From Pseudomonadota bacterium (GTDB taxonomy: Bacteria > Pseudomonadota > Gammaproteobacteria > Xanthomonadales > Rhodanobacteraceae), in the NCBI GenBank assembly GCA_021827205.1, contig JAKAWV010000011.1, positions 1 to 64,000 on the forward strand: a stretch of DNA of 64,000 bases, in the 5' to 3' direction. The position numbers were made by a program, and so were the translations under genes. Under the pieces are notes generated by a model. That model did no database searches and had not been told where the DNA came from. It saw nothing but the letters and a program-made list of their open reading frames with translations. Below, one piece after another: positions 31,184 through 40,751 of this stretch (positions within the stretch are counted from its first letter, which is position 1; each line of letters begins with the position of its first letter).

Positions 31184-32187
31184 GCGCAAGCTCCGGACAC
31201 GGCGCCGCAGTGATGCACCTCGGCACGTCCGCCGGCGATGGCCAATGCGCCCAGCAACCCGGGCTGCGCATGCAGAATCGCGGCGCTGGGGATGCGCGCA
31301 AGCGTGGCGCCAAAGCGGCCCTTGGCGGCGAAGCGCGTGCAAAAATCGCCGGACTGCAGGCGCGGCAGCAATTGTGGCACCAGACCACCAGCGAGCAGCA
31401 CGCCGTCCCATGCACCATAGGCCAGCGCCAAGTCACCGGCGACACCGCCGAGGATCAGTACGAAGCGTTCCAGCGCCGCCAGCGCCAGCGCATTGCCGCG
31501 CAGCGCGTCCGAACTGACTGCTTCGGGCGTGAGCGCCGGCGCCGGCTCGCCGCGCACCTCGCCCAGCGCGCGGTATAGATTCAACAGTCCGCCGCCGCAG
31601 ACCAGACGTTCGTTGGACACGCGTCCGAAGCGCGCGCTGAGTACGCGCAGCAGCTCGATTTCCAGCGCGTCCTGCGGCGCGAAGCCGATGTGGCCGCCTT
31701 CGGTTTCCATGACCAGCCAGCGCCCGCCGCGGCGCAGCACCGCGGTCGCGCCAAGACCGGTGCCGGGGCCGAGTACGGCGAAACAGCCGTCGCTGCCGGC
31801 GCCGAGATCGGGCAGGGTAGGGCCCAGCGCGACCATGTCACCGGCCTGTAGCGCGGCGAGGCTGGCGCCCATGGCGGCAAAATCGTTCACCAGCTTGATG
31901 CGCGGAATCCCCAGCAGCGCGCGCAGCGCGCCGCAGTCGATATGCCAGGGGTGATTGGTGATTTGTGCGCGGCCCTGCTCAACGCGCCCGGCGACGGCAA
32001 ACACCGCCACCTCGGGCTGCGCGCCACGCGCACGCAGGTAACTGCGCGCGGCAGCCTCGAGCGAGGGATGCTCGGCCACGCGCAGGCTGACCAGGCTGTC
32101 CTGGTCCACGCCGCGCTCGGCATCGGCCAGCACCAGACGCAGGTTGGTGCCGCCGACATCAGCCAGGAGCACGCCGGCGGCGCTCAT
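31180..32187 (-). CDS. glk: Glucokinase
   Basis: 335 residues from ATG 32187, overlapping the zwf stop by 4 bases. The bacterial Glk family is shown by the phosphate-binding LLADVGGTNLRL at 7-18, the catalytic Asp in LVNDFAAMG near 100, the LGPGTGLGATAVL adenosine segment near 138 and ETEGGHIGFAP near 160. It phosphorylates glucose, including that released by the co-encoded beta-glucosidase. Length is typical. Confidence 0.95.
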   Translation of the reverse strand: MSAAGVLLADVGGTNLRLVLADAERGVDQDSLVSLRVAEHPSLEAAARSYLRARGAQPEVAVFAVAGRVEQGRAQITNHPWHIDCGALRALLGIPRIKLVNDFAAMGASLAALQAGDMVALGPTLPDLGAGSDGCFAVLGPGTGLGATAVLRRGGRWLVMETEGGHIGFAPQDALEIELLRVLSARFGRVSNERLVCGGGLLNLYRALGEVRGEPAPALTPEAVSSDALRGNALALAALERFVLILGGVAGDLALAYGAWDGVLLAGGLVPQLLPRLQSGDFCTRFAAKGRFGATLARIPSAAILHAQPGLLGALAIAGGRAEVHHCGAVSGACA

Positions 32188-33635
32188 GCCGAAGCCCTTG
32201 GGCTTGCTGCCGCGGTGTGCGCCATGGGTGGCGGCAAAAAAGGCGCCGCCGCGCGCGGTCCCCACGAGCCGGCCACATAGGGCTGTGGCGCGAAATCAGC
32301 GGCACGCCAAGCGTCGGCAATGCTGTCGATCCATTGCCACGCGGCCTCGACTTCGTCATCGCGCACGAACAGCGCGTGGCGGCCATTGAGCGCATCGAGG
32401 AACAAGCGCTCATAGGCGATGCGCCGACGTCGTGTCGGCGCCATGGACAAATTCAGCGGCAGCGATTGCAGTTCCATGGCGCCCCATTCCGGCCCGGCCA
32501 GACTGCTCATCAGGTGCAGCTCGATGTTCTCCTCCGGCTGCAGGCGGACCAGCAGGCGATTGGGCGCCGCCTGCTGGCGCCGCGGCTTTTCAAACAGCCA
32601 GTGCGAAACCGGCTTGAAGGTGACCACGATCTGCGTCGAGCGCGTGGCCAGACGCTTGCCGGTGACCAGATTGAACGGCACCCCGGCCCAGCGCCAGTTG
32701 TCGATGTGCGCGCGCAGCGCGACGAAGGTTTCTACCGACTGGCCTTCGATCTGGCTGAAACCGCCGACCGCCTGCGCGCCGACCACGCCGGCCTGATACA
32801 CGCCGCGCACCGACTCATCCGGCGCGGATTGCGCGTTGAACGGACGCAGCGCGCGCAGCACCATCAGTTTCTGATCGCGCACGGTGTCGGCATCCAGCGC
32901 CGAGGGTGGCTCCATGGCGATCAGGCACAGCAGTTGCAACATGTGGTTTTGCACCATGTCGCGCAGCGCGCCATAGCGCGAGTAATACTGCTCGCGGCCA
33001 TCCACGCCCGCGGTCTCGGCTACCAGGATGTCCACGCGTTCGATCCAGCGCCGGCTCCATACCGCTTCGAGCAGCGTGTTGCCGAAGCGCAGCGCCAGCA
33101 GATTCTGCACGGTGGCTTTGCCGAGGTAATGATCGAGCCTGAACACACGCGATTCAGGCACGCAGGCGGCGATCGCGGCGTTGATCTCGAGCGCGCTGGC
33201 CAGGTCGCGGCCGATGGGTTTTTCCAGCAGCAGTCGCGCTGGATCTTCAAGCAGGCCGGCGGCCTTCAGGCCTTGCGCGATCGGCACGAACAGATCCGGC
33301 GGCACCGCCAGATAGCTGAGCAAGCGCGTGCCGGTCTTCAGCTTGAGCGCGGCGCCCAGCGCCTCGGGTTTGCTCAGATCAATCGAGGTGTAATCGGTGC
33401 GCTGCAGCAGCTCGCGCAGCGCGTCCATGTCGACGGCATCGCCGGCGCGCGCGTGCACGCGCTCCAACAGCCAATCGCGGAAAGCTTCCTGGGTCTCGAA
33501 CGGATGTTTGGCGACAGCGTGAACACGGAAGTTGGCGGGCAGCAGGCGATCGCGCAGCAGATTGGCCAGTGCTGGAAATACCTGCCCGGCGGCCAGGTCT
33601 CCGGTGGCGCCGAACAGCAGGAATTGCTCGTGCAT
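32184..33635 (-). CDS. zwf: Glucose-6-phosphate 1-dehydrogenase
   Basis: 483 residues from ATG 33635, which shares one base with the beta-glucosidase stop. The NADP-binding GATGDLAAGQVFPAL is at 8-22 and the active-site motif RLDHYLGK, with the catalytic His, near 170. EKPIGRDL near 144 is also canonical. The C-terminus carries about 20 Pro/Ala-rich residues beyond the family norm, overlapping glk. It commits glucose-6-phosphate to the Entner-Doudoroff route; no gnd is present. Confidence 0.96.
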   Translation of the reverse strand: MHEQFLLFGATGDLAAGQVFPALANLLRDRLLPANFRVHAVAKHPFETQEAFRDWLLERVHARAGDAVDMDALRELLQRTDYTSIDLSKPEALGAALKLKTGTRLLSYLAVPPDLFVPIAQGLKAAGLLEDPARLLLEKPIGRDLASALEINAAIAACVPESRVFRLDHYLGKATVQNLLALRFGNTLLEAVWSRRWIERVDILVAETAGVDGREQYYSRYGALRDMVQNHMLQLLCLIAMEPPSALDADTVRDQKLMVLRALRPFNAQSAPDESVRGVYQAGVVGAQAVGGFSQIEGQSVETFVALRAHIDNWRWAGVPFNLVTGKRLATRSTQIVVTFKPVSHWLFEKPRRQQAAPNRLLVRLQPEENIELHLMSSLAGPEWGAMELQSLPLNLSMAPTRRRRIAYERLFLDALNGRHALFVRDDEVEAAWQWIDSIADAWRAADFAPQPYVAGSWGPRAAAPFLPPPMAHTAAASPRASA

Positions 33636-34996
33636 CAGGGTTCCTCGTGCAGCGCGGCTCCGTTGCTGGCGACCACGCGGCTGTAATAGCGCGCGCTGTC
33701 CTTGGGGGTGCGCTGCTGGGTGGCGTAATTGACGTGCACCAGCCCGAAGCGTTTGGCGAAACCCAGCGACCACTCGAAGTTGTCCATCAGCGACCACGCA
33801 AAGTAGCCGCGGATGTCCGAGCCCGCCGCGATTGCCGTGTGCACCGCGCCGATGTGCTTGCGAAGATAATCCACGCGCAGCGAGTCGACCACCCGACCGT
33901 TTTCCGCGACCGGAGGATCGTAGAACGCCGCACCGTTCTCGGTGATGTAGACCGGCGGATTGTCGTAGCGTTCCCGGATCCACTGCAAGGTATCGGTGAG
34001 TCCTTGCGGAAACACTTCCCAACTGGTTTCGGTGTAAGTGCCCTGCGGTTGCGGCACGCGTCCGGCGCGCACCGGCCAGGCCTCGGGCGCGTCGCGGGTG
34101 ATGCTGCGCGTGTAGTAATTGAAGCCGATGAAATCGAGCTTCTGCCTGATCAGATCGAAGTCGGCCGCGGGCCACTCGGGCCAGGCCGCGCCGAAGATCT
34201 CCGGCATTTCCTCGGGGTAGCGGCCGAGCAGCGCGGGATCCAGGTATTGCCCGTTCATGTATGCGTGCGCACGGCGCGTGGCGGCCTGATTGGCGGCGCT
34301 GTCGCTGGCGGCGTACTTGGGTTCGAGGTTCACCACCAGACCGATATGATGCTTGCCCACGCTGCGGTAGCGCTGCACCGCGGCGCCATGCGCGCGCAGC
34401 AAGTGATGCGTGGCGATGGGCGCCTCGTACAGGCTGCGGTGGCCGGGCGCCAGCGCGCCGTGCAGATAACCGCCATCGGTCACCACCCAGGGTTCGTTGA
34501 GCGTGGCCCAGTGGCGCACGCGGCCGTCCAGCGCCTTGAACATCACCTCGGCGTAATCGGCGAACCAGTGCGCGATGTCCGGGTTGAGCCAGCCGCCACG
34601 ATCGTCCAGCGCGGCCGGGAGATCCCAATGAAACAGCGTCGTCATCGGCGTGATGCCGCGCGCCAGCAGTTCATCGACCAGGCGCGAGTAAAAATCCAGC
34701 CCCTTGGCGTTGACGGAGCCACGGCCTTGGGGCATCACGCGCGCCCAGGCCACGCTGAAGCGGTAGGCGCGCATGCCCAAGTCAGCCATCATGCGCACAT
34801 CCTCGCGCCAGCGCCGGTAATGATCGCAGGCCACATCGCCGGTATCGCCGCCAATGGTGAGTCCCGGCGTATGCACGAAGCGTTCCCAGATGCTGGGGCC
34901 GGCGCCGTCGGCCAGCGGCGAGCCTTCAATCTGATAGGCCGAGGTCGCGGTGCCCCAGAGGAAATCCTCCGGGAAAGTGGTGTCGTGCGCGGTCAT
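33635..34996 (-). CDS. GH1-family beta-glucosidase
   Basis: 453 residues, cytosolic (no signal). It opens with FPEDFLWGTATSAYQIEG, the GH1 N-terminal signature. The acid/base Glu is in TLNEPW near residue 167 and the nucleophile Glu in YITENG near 355; the C-terminal DNFEWSLGFAKRFGLVHVNY is also diagnostic. It hydrolyses cellobiose-like or aryl beta-glucosides, giving glucose for Glk. It is the first gene of the operon, so beta-glucoside breakdown is built into Entner-Doudoroff expression. Confidence 0.94.
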   Translation of the reverse strand: MTAHDTTFPEDFLWGTATSAYQIEGSPLADGAGPSIWERFVHTPGLTIGGDTGDVACDHYRRWREDVRMMADLGMRAYRFSVAWARVMPQGRGSVNAKGLDFYSRLVDELLARGITPMTTLFHWDLPAALDDRGGWLNPDIAHWFADYAEVMFKALDGRVRHWATLNEPWVVTDGGYLHGALAPGHRSLYEAPIATHHLLRAHGAAVQRYRSVGKHHIGLVVNLEPKYAASDSAANQAATRRAHAYMNGQYLDPALLGRYPEEMPEIFGAAWPEWPAADFDLIRQKLDFIGFNYYTRSITRDAPEAWPVRAGRVPQPQGTYTETSWEVFPQGLTDTLQWIRERYDNPPVYITENGAAFYDPPVAENGRVVDSLRVDYLRKHIGAVHTAIAAGSDIRGYFAWSLMDNFEWSLGFAKRFGLVHVNYATQQRTPKDSARYYSRVVASNGAALHEEP

Positions 34997-35025
34997 GAAA
35001 GGGTTCCGAAGGTTGACGGATGAGC

Positions 35026-35041
35026 ATGTAAACGATTACAT
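35026..35041. promoter_or_regulatory. LacI-family operator-like palindrome
   Basis: ATGTAA-ACGA-TTACAT is a perfect 6-bp inverted repeat with a CG-containing centre, the general form of LacI/GalR-family sites. It lies 30 bases before the beta-glucosidase start and 58 bases before the ABC ATPase start, so it could control both divergent units. No lacI-type gene is in the window. Confidence 0.6.
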
Positions 35042-35098
35042 GGCAGGATAACTGAACGTACTGCGGCTGTGTAGCGCGCAGTCTGCGGAGAGCAGTTG

Positions 35099-36211
35099 AT
35101 GAGCGGTGTGAGGCTCGAAAATGTGCGCAAGGTCTATCCCAACGGACGCACTGCGGTTGCCGCGGCCAACTTCGAGGTGGAGCCGGGTGAACTGATCGTG
35201 TTTGTCGGCCCGTCCGGCTGCGGCAAGACCACTTTGTTGCGCATGATCGCCGGGCTGGAAAGCATCAGCGCCGGCACGCTCAGCATCGGTGGACGCGTGG
35301 TCAACGACGTGCCGCCCAAGGATCGCGATATTGCGATGGTGTTCCAGAACTACGCGCTGTATCCGCATATGAACGTGGCCGAGAACATGGGTTTTGGTCT
35401 CAGACTGCGCGGGGTTCCGCGCGCCGAGGTCGCGACCAAGGTGCAGGCCGCCGCGGCCATGCTGGGCCTTGAGCACGCCTTGCAGATGAAGCCGGGTCAG
35501 CTATCCGGTGGACAGCAGCAGCGCGTGGCGGTTGGACGCGCGCTGGTGCGCGAGCCCAAGGTATTCTTGCTCGACGAGCCGCTGTCCAACCTCGACGCCA
35601 AGATGCGTCTGAGCATGCGCGTGGAAATCGCGCGCCTGCATCGGCGCCTGGGCACCACCATGATCTACGTCACCCACGATCAGATCGAGGCGATGACGCT
35701 CGGACAGCGCATCGTGGTGCTCAAGGATGGCGTGATCCAGCAGATCGACACGCCGATGCGCCTATATCGCGCGCCAGTGAACCTGTTCGTGGCCGGGTTC
35801 CTCGGTAGCCCGGCGATGAACACGATGCGCGGGATTTATCGCGCAGATGCAGCGGGCAGCATCGAGCTGTCGGCCGATACGCGCATGGCGCTGGCCTTGC
35901 CGGGCGAGACGCATGCGCGCCTCGCGGCATTCGATGGGCGCAAGTTGGTGCTGGGTCTGCGTCCCGAGCATCTGCACCTGGCCGATGCCGCGACGCCGCA
36001 AAGCTGGCCGCGCTGTACCGCGCAGGTGGATGTGGTCGAGCCGGTCGGCAGCGAAGTGTTCGTGGGCATGCGTTGGGGCGCGTGCGCGCTGACCGCGCGT
36101 CTGGCGCCCGACTGTTTGCCCGCAGTGGGTGACAGTCTGGAGTTGAGCTTCGATCCGGCCACGCTGCATTTCTTCGATGCCGAGAGCGAAGCGCGCATCG
36201 ACAGCGCATGA
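35099..36211 (+). CDS. Sugar ABC transporter ATP-binding protein (MsmK/UgpC-type)
   Basis: 370 residues from ATG 35099 (GGAGA about 9 bases upstream). Walker A GPSGCGKTT near 37, signature LSGGQQQRVAVGRAL near 135, Walker B VFLLDEPLSNLDAK and the switch His in VTHD. The C-terminal third is the TOBE regulatory region of carbohydrate importers (LGLRPEHLHLAD near 285). No permease or binding-protein gene is adjacent, so it probably serves one or more transporters elsewhere, as MsmK-like shared ATPases do. It diverges from the beta-glucosidase operon around a LacI-type palindrome. Confidence 0.92.
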   Translation: MSGVRLENVRKVYPNGRTAVAAANFEVEPGELIVFVGPSGCGKTTLLRMIAGLESISAGTLSIGGRVVNDVPPKDRDIAMVFQNYALYPHMNVAENMGFGLRLRGVPRAEVATKVQAAAAMLGLEHALQMKPGQLSGGQQQRVAVGRALVREPKVFLLDEPLSNLDAKMRLSMRVEIARLHRRLGTTMIYVTHDQIEAMTLGQRIVVLKDGVIQQIDTPMRLYRAPVNLFVAGFLGSPAMNTMRGIYRADAAGSIELSADTRMALALPGETHARLAAFDGRKLVLGLRPEHLHLADAATPQSWPRCTAQVDVVEPVGSEVFVGMRWGACALTARLAPDCLPAVGDSLELSFDPATLHFFDAESEARIDSA

Positions 36212-36337
36212 CAGAGCCTGCTGCGGCGCAACATCGCGATATGCTTCGACGCTTACCTTGGCATCGCAGGCCCGCGCGCGAGTTGTTATTGCCGGGCGAT
36301 ATGATCCGGGCGTGCGTCGCCGCACGGAGATCTCGTC

Positions 36338-37579
36338 GTGGACATTGCCGCCCTGATGGGCCTGATCGCCGCGCTGGGTAGCGGTCTGCTGCTCGGCATC
36401 GAGCGTGAGCGCCACAAGGGCCGCGGTCCGCGGCGGCAGCCGCTGGGCTTGCGCAGCTTTCTGTTGGCGGCGCTGGCCGGTGCGGTCGCCATCCGGCTGG
36501 GCGATGCGGCGCTGGCGGTGACGCTGCTGGCCGCCGCGGCATTCGCGCTGGCCGGCTACCTGCGCGCGCGCGACGACGATCCCGGTCTGACCACCGAGCT
36601 GGCGCTGCTGCTGGCTGTCCTGCTCGGCGCGCTGGCGATGCGCGCGCCGGCAGGGGCGGCGGCGCTGGCGGTGCTGACCACGTTGGCGTTAGCCGCGAAG
36701 ACGCGGCTGCATCATTTTGCGCGGCGCGCGCTCAGTGCCGAAGAACTGCACGCGGGCCTGCTGCTGGCGGCCGCCGTGCTGGTGATCCTGCCGCTGTTGC
36801 CGGATCGCCCGTTCGCGCTGCTGGCCGGACTGAATCTGCGCACGCTGTGGGTATTGGCGTTGCTGGTGATGGCGATCCAGAGTCTCGGCCACGTGACGCT
36901 GCGCCTGCTGGGTCCGGCGCGCGGACTGGCGCTCAGCGGCCTGGTCGGCGGGTTCGTCTCCAGCACCGCCACCATCGGCGCGATGGGCCAGCGCGCGCGG
37001 CAGCAGCCGGCGCTGTTCGCGGCCTGCCTCGGCGGCGCGCTGCTGTCGAACATCGCCACCGTGCTGCAGTTGGCGCTGCTGGTCGGCGCGCTGGCGCCGG
37101 AACTGCTGCTGCATCTGTCGGCGCCGCTGCTGGCGGCCGGTGTGGCGGCGCTGATCGCTGCGGCGATCGCATTGCATCGCGGCGCAGCGCGCGTGGAGCG
37201 CGCGGCATTGCCGTTGCGGCGGCGGCCCTTCGACCCGCGCCATGCGCTGGGTTTCGCGCTGCTGGTCAGCGCGGTGCTGCTCGGGGCGGACGCGGCGCGA
37301 CGCGCGCTCGGGGCGACCGGCGCGCTGCTGGCGGCGACCGCGGCCGGATTGGCCGACGCGCACGCCGCCGCGGTCTCGGTCGCGCAGTTGACGGTGGATG
37401 GACATCTGTCGTCCGGGCTGGCGCCGGTCGCGGTGCTGGCGGCTTTCAGCAGCAACGCGCTCAGCAAGTGCGCCGCGGCATGGATCGCCGGCGGGCTGCG
37501 GTTCGCGGCGCCGCTGGCCGTCGCGCAGGCGGCGATCGTCGGCGGCGCGTGGCTGGCGTGGTGGATCGTCGGTGCTTGA
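36338..37579 (+). CDS. MgtC/SapB family membrane protein with DUF4010
   Basis: 413 residues from GTG 36338. Residues 1-130 are the MgtC-like membrane domain (AALGSGLLLGIERERHKG, LGLRSFLLAALAGAVAIRLG). The rest is a DUF4010 membrane module (LALSGLVGGFVSSTATIGAMGQRAR near 200), for about eleven to twelve helices in all. MgtC proteins affect ATP synthase or magnesium homeostasis, but the DUF4010 fusion has no settled function. It is flanked by the convergent small membrane gene. Confidence 0.85.
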   Translation: MDIAALMGLIAALGSGLLLGIERERHKGRGPRRQPLGLRSFLLAALAGAVAIRLGDAALAVTLLAAAAFALAGYLRARDDDPGLTTELALLLAVLLGALAMRAPAGAAALAVLTTLALAAKTRLHHFARRALSAEELHAGLLLAAAVLVILPLLPDRPFALLAGLNLRTLWVLALLVMAIQSLGHVTLRLLGPARGLALSGLVGGFVSSTATIGAMGQRARQQPALFAACLGGALLSNIATVLQLALLVGALAPELLLHLSAPLLAAGVAALIAAAIALHRGAARVERAALPLRRRPFDPRHALGFALLVSAVLLGADAARRALGATGALLAATAAGLADAHAAAVSVAQLTVDGHLSSGLAPVAVLAAFSSNALSKCAAAWIAGGLRFAAPLAVAQAAIVGGAWLAWWIVGA

Positions 37580-37603
37580 GTTGACGGCGGGCCGCGCGGC
37601 TGC

Positions 37604-38149
37604 TCAACCGGCCGCGCTGCGGCCGTCGTCGCGGTCCACCAGCTCCACCTCGGCGTGCGCCAGCGCGTCGAGTGCGCGCAGCTCGGCGACCGCCTCGCGG
37701 CGCTGGAACAGCAGCAGGTCGAGCGGATACCACAGCATCACCCAGCCGAGGATCTGCACGCCCTCGCCCAGCCAGTCGAGCAGCGGCAGCCGGCGCAGCT
37801 CCTGGCCGACCAGGGTGGTCGAGGCCAGGATCAGCATGCCGACCAGCAGTGCCCGCCACGCCAGGCGCATGCGCGCGCGCAGCAGTCGCGCGGCCTGGTC
37901 GCGCTCGTAGGCGAAATGGTTGTGCACCGCCGCGTCGATGGTGTCGGCCGCATCGCGCAGTTCGGGTGGCAGGTGCAAGCGCAGGCGCAGGGCGCCGCGC
38001 GGGTCGAGTTCCTGCGCGTAGGAGAGCAGATAGCGATGCGCGTGCGGATCCAGCGCGCGCTCGCGGAACGGCGCCGGGTCGAGCACGTCGAACAGTTGCG
38101 CGAGACTGTGCAGTTCGAGCTCGATGGTGGGAACGGCAACATTCGCCAT
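37604..38149 (-). CDS. Hypothetical protein with two membrane helices
   Basis: 181 residues from ATG 38149. Residues 1-90 are soluble (IELELHSLAQLFDVLDPAPFRERALDP and a FAYERDQAARLLRAR helix). Two transmembrane helices at about 97-117 and 124-150 form a hairpin, with a charged cytoplasmic tail ending AEVELVDRDD. The FRERDLDP-type opening recalls small proteins annotated only as hypothetical in other Proteobacteria; I cannot assign a function. The 158 bases up to gap include a hairpin (38233-38252) with a T-run on the plus strand and no gene to serve. Confidence 0.65.
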   Translation of the reverse strand: MANVAVPTIELELHSLAQLFDVLDPAPFRERALDPHAHRYLLSYAQELDPRGALRLRLHLPPELRDAADTIDAAVHNHFAYERDQAARLLRARMRLAWRALLVGMLILASTTLVGQELRRLPLLDWLGEGVQILGWVMLWYPLDLLLFQRREAVAELRALDALAHAEVELVDRDDGRSAAG

Positions 38150-38307
38150 GCGGCCGATTCTGCCGGGTGCCGCGGCCGTGCGCGAGCGCCGCAGGTTGGG
38201 CCGGCAAGTCCTGCGCTTTCCCGCAGCGTCGGGCCGGGCCGGCAAGCCCGGCGTTTTCCTGCGATCTAGGCTGAAGTTTACGGTCCAGCCTGCCTGCTAC
38301 GGGCTAC

Positions 38308-39321
38308 TCAGGGCGCCGCCATCAGCGCCAGCGTCATATCCAGCATGCGGTTGGAGAAGCCCCACTCGTTGTCGTACCAACTGAGCACCTTGACCAGGGT
38401 GCCGCCCATCACGCGCGTCTGGGTGGTGTCGTAGATGCTCGACAGCGGGTTGTGGTTGAAGTCCACCGACACCAGCGGCTTGCTGTTGATGCCGAGGATG
38501 CCCTTCAACGCACCCGCGCTGGCTTCCCTGATCGCGGTGTCGATCTCGTCCTTGCTGGTGGCGCGCGCGGCGACGAAGGTCAGATCGACCACCGACACGT
38601 TGATGGTCGGCACGCGCATGGCGAAGCCGTCGAGCTTGCCGTTGAGCTCCGGCAGCACCAGGCCGACCGCGGCGGCGGCGCCGGTCTTGGTCGGGATCTG
38701 GCTCATGGTGGCGCTGCGCGCGCGGCGCAGATCCTTGTGATAGACGTCGGTGAGCACCTGATCGTTGGTATACGAGTGGATGGTGGTCATCAGCCCGTGC
38801 ACGATGCCGATCCGGGTGTGCAGCACCTTGGCCAGCGGCGCCAGGCAGTTGGTGGTGCAACTGGCGTTGGAGATCACCTGGTGACCGGTCTTGAGCTGGT
38901 CGTGGTTGACGCCCATCACGAAGGTGCCGTCGACGTCCTTGTCGCCCGGCGCGGAGATGATCACCTTCTTCGCGCCCGCGGCCAGATGCGCGCCGGCCTT
39001 GGCCTTGCTGGTGAACAGGCCGGTGCATTCCAGCACTACGTCTACGCCCAACGCGCCCCAGGGCAGTTTGGTCGGGTCGCGCTCGGCGCACACCTTGATG
39101 CGGTCGCCTTTGACGACCAGGTCGCCGCCGTCCACCGAGACCTCGTGCGGGAAGCGGCCGTGCGCGGTGTCGTACTGGGTCAGATGCGCGTTGGTTTCGG
39201 CATCGCCGAGGTCGTTGATGGCGACGATCCGAATCGCGTCGGTGCGATTGGCCTCGTACAGCGCGCGCAGGATGTTGCGGCCGATGCGGCCGTAGCCGTT
39301 GATGGCGACCTTGATGGGCAT
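38308..39321 (-). CDS. gap: Glyceraldehyde-3-phosphate dehydrogenase (type I)
   Basis: 337 residues. The NAD-binding NGYGRIGRN is at 8-16, the catalytic Cys in [13 protein letters not shown] near 155, the His in IHSYTNDQ near 182, and the C-terminal [14 protein letters not shown] is normal. It oxidises the glyceraldehyde-3-phosphate produced by Eda, so it connects functionally to the Entner-Doudoroff operon 3 kb away although it is a separate transcription unit. Confidence 0.97.
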   Translation of the reverse strand: MPIKVAINGYGRIGRNILRALYEANRTDAIRIVAINDLGDAETNAHLTQYDTAHGRFPHEVSVDGGDLVVKGDRIKVCAERDPTKLPWGALGVDVVLECTGLFTSKAKAGAHLAAGAKKVIISAPGDKDVDGTFVMGVNHDQLKTGHQVISNASCTTNCLAPLAKVLHTRIGIVHGLMTTIHSYTNDQVLTDVYHKDLRRARSATMSQIPTKTGAAAAVGLVLPELNGKLDGFAMRVPTINVSVVDLTFVAARATSKDEIDTAIREASAGALKGILGINSKPLVSVDFNHNPLSSIYDTTQTRVMGGTLVKVLSWYDNEWGFSNRMLDMTLALMAAP

Positions 39322-39438
39322 GACGAGCGTCCTCGGGCGGATTGCGGAAACGCGATCTTATCGGCAACGTGACCTTCGGGCGATGTGCCGCCCTGCGACG
39401 CGCTACCACACTGGCATGCATTGATCCGGAGACTTCGC

Positions 39439-40272
39439 ATGCGCTCGATCCATCGCGGCATCCTGCTGTGCCTCGGCCTGCTGGCCACCACGCCGGCCTT
39501 CGCCTGGGGTCCGCTCGGGCATCGCATCGTGGCTGATCTGGCCGATGCGCAATTGGCGCCGGGCGCACGCGCGCAGGTCGATGCGCTGCTGGCCAGCGAG
39601 CACATGCAAAGCATGGCCGACATCGCCAACTGGGCCGACACGCTGCGCGACGATCCGGCGCAGGCCGCGCTGGGCAAGGCCACCGCGCCGCTGCATTACG
39701 TCAACATGCACGGCTCCTGCGATTACAAACCCGCGCTCGACTGCCCCGACGGCCAGTGCGTGGTCGGCGCCATCAACCACTACGCCGCGATCCTGGGCAA
39801 CCGCGGCCTGCCGATCGCCGCGCGCGCGCAGGCGCTGAACTTCGTCGTGCATTTCGTCGGCGACGTCAACCAGCCGCTGCACGCCGGCTACTTGCAGGAC
39901 CGCGGCGCCAACGACTACCAGGTACGGTTCGAAGGCGAGGGCAGCAACCTGCACCGCGTGTGGGATTCGGGCCTGCTGTCCACGCGCCATCTGGATGCGC
40001 GCGGCTACGCCGCGCTGCTGCAGAAGCAGGGACCGGTGACGCTGCCGGCGCCGATCGCGCCGCTGGACAATCCGCCCGCGCAGTGGGCCGAGGAATCCTG
40101 CAAGGTGGTGATGAACGAGGGCGTGTATCCGCAAGGCCACGTCATCGGCCAGAGTTACATCGAGCGCGAGCGCCCGATCGCCGAGCGGCAACTGCGCATC
40201 GCCGGCAAGCGCCTGGCCGATCTGCTCAATCGCGTGCTGGGCGATTCGCGCGCGGTTTCGACGCCGCGGTAA
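39439..40272 (+). CDS. Secreted S1/P1-family zinc nuclease
   Basis: 277 residues from ATG 39439 (CCGGAG upstream). A signal peptide of about 22 residues ends FA, leaving Trp as mature residue 1 (WGPLGHRIVADLA); that N-terminal Trp is a zinc ligand in S1/P1 nucleases. Other ligands appear in HYVNMHG, INHYAAI, VHFVGDVNQPLHAGY and NLHRVWDSGLL. It degrades single-stranded nucleic acid outside the cytoplasm, probably for phosphate or nucleoside recovery. Its stop directly abuts the convergent sirB2 stop. Confidence 0.92.
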   Translation: MRSIHRGILLCLGLLATTPAFAWGPLGHRIVADLADAQLAPGARAQVDALLASEHMQSMADIANWADTLRDDPAQAALGKATAPLHYVNMHGSCDYKPALDCPDGQCVVGAINHYAAILGNRGLPIAARAQALNFVVHFVGDVNQPLHAGYLQDRGANDYQVRFEGEGSNLHRVWDSGLLSTRHLDARGYAALLQKQGPVTLPAPIAPLDNPPAQWAEESCKVVMNEGVYPQGHVIGQSYIERERPIAERQLRIAGKRLADLLNRVLGDSRAVSTPR

Positions 40273-40680
40273 TCAACGGTCCAGCAGCGCGAACACGCCC
40301 CAAGGGTTCTGCGTGATCGCCACGCTGACGATGAAGCCGAAAGTCGTCAGCGCGGCCACGTAAGCCGCGGCGCGCACCCGCGGCGTGCGCCCGCGCTTGA
40401 GCGCGATCGAGCCCAGCGCGATGTACACCAGCAACAGCGCGACCTTCACCGTCAACCACGCGTCCAGCAGTGGGTACTGATGCACGATCACGGTCAGCAG
40501 GATCGCCGCCCCCAGCAGCACGGTGTCGTTGAGATACGAGAAATAACGCACGGCGGCGTGATTGGCGATGCGCCAATCGGCCATGCGCGCCAGCCCGCGC
40601 AGCGTGAACAGCGTACCCGAGATGACCACCGCGCCCACGTGCGCGGCCAGGATTTGCGGAAACCAGTTCACCAATGCCAT
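40273..40680 (-). CDS. SirB2-family membrane protein
   Basis: 135 residues from ATG 40680. Four hydrophobic helices fit the SirB2 family (LVNWFPQILAAHVGAVVISGTLFTLRGLARM, NDTVLLGAAILLTVIV, LTVKVALLLVYIALGSIALKRG). The family is of unknown function and includes copper- or haem-related small membrane proteins. It follows nnrS by 71 bases and may be in the nsrR-nnrS transcript. The frame extends upstream to 40932 with no membrane character, so I rejected the longer start. Confidence 0.85.
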   Translation of the reverse strand: MALVNWFPQILAAHVGAVVISGTLFTLRGLARMADWRIANHAAVRYFSYLNDTVLLGAAILLTVIVHQYPLLDAWLTVKVALLLVYIALGSIALKRGRTPRVRAAAYVAALTTFGFIVSVAITQNPWGVFALLDR

Positions 40681-40751
40681 GTCGTATCTCGTCGCGTCGG
40701 CGCGATCGCGCACCGGACAGGTTCTTTCGCCCCATGCACGCATTTTGCCGT

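Noticed and set aside
38233-38257. GC hairpin followed by GTTTTCC on the plus strand
   Set aside because: It looks like a terminator, but no plus-strand gene ends nearby; I mention it only under the neighbouring gene.
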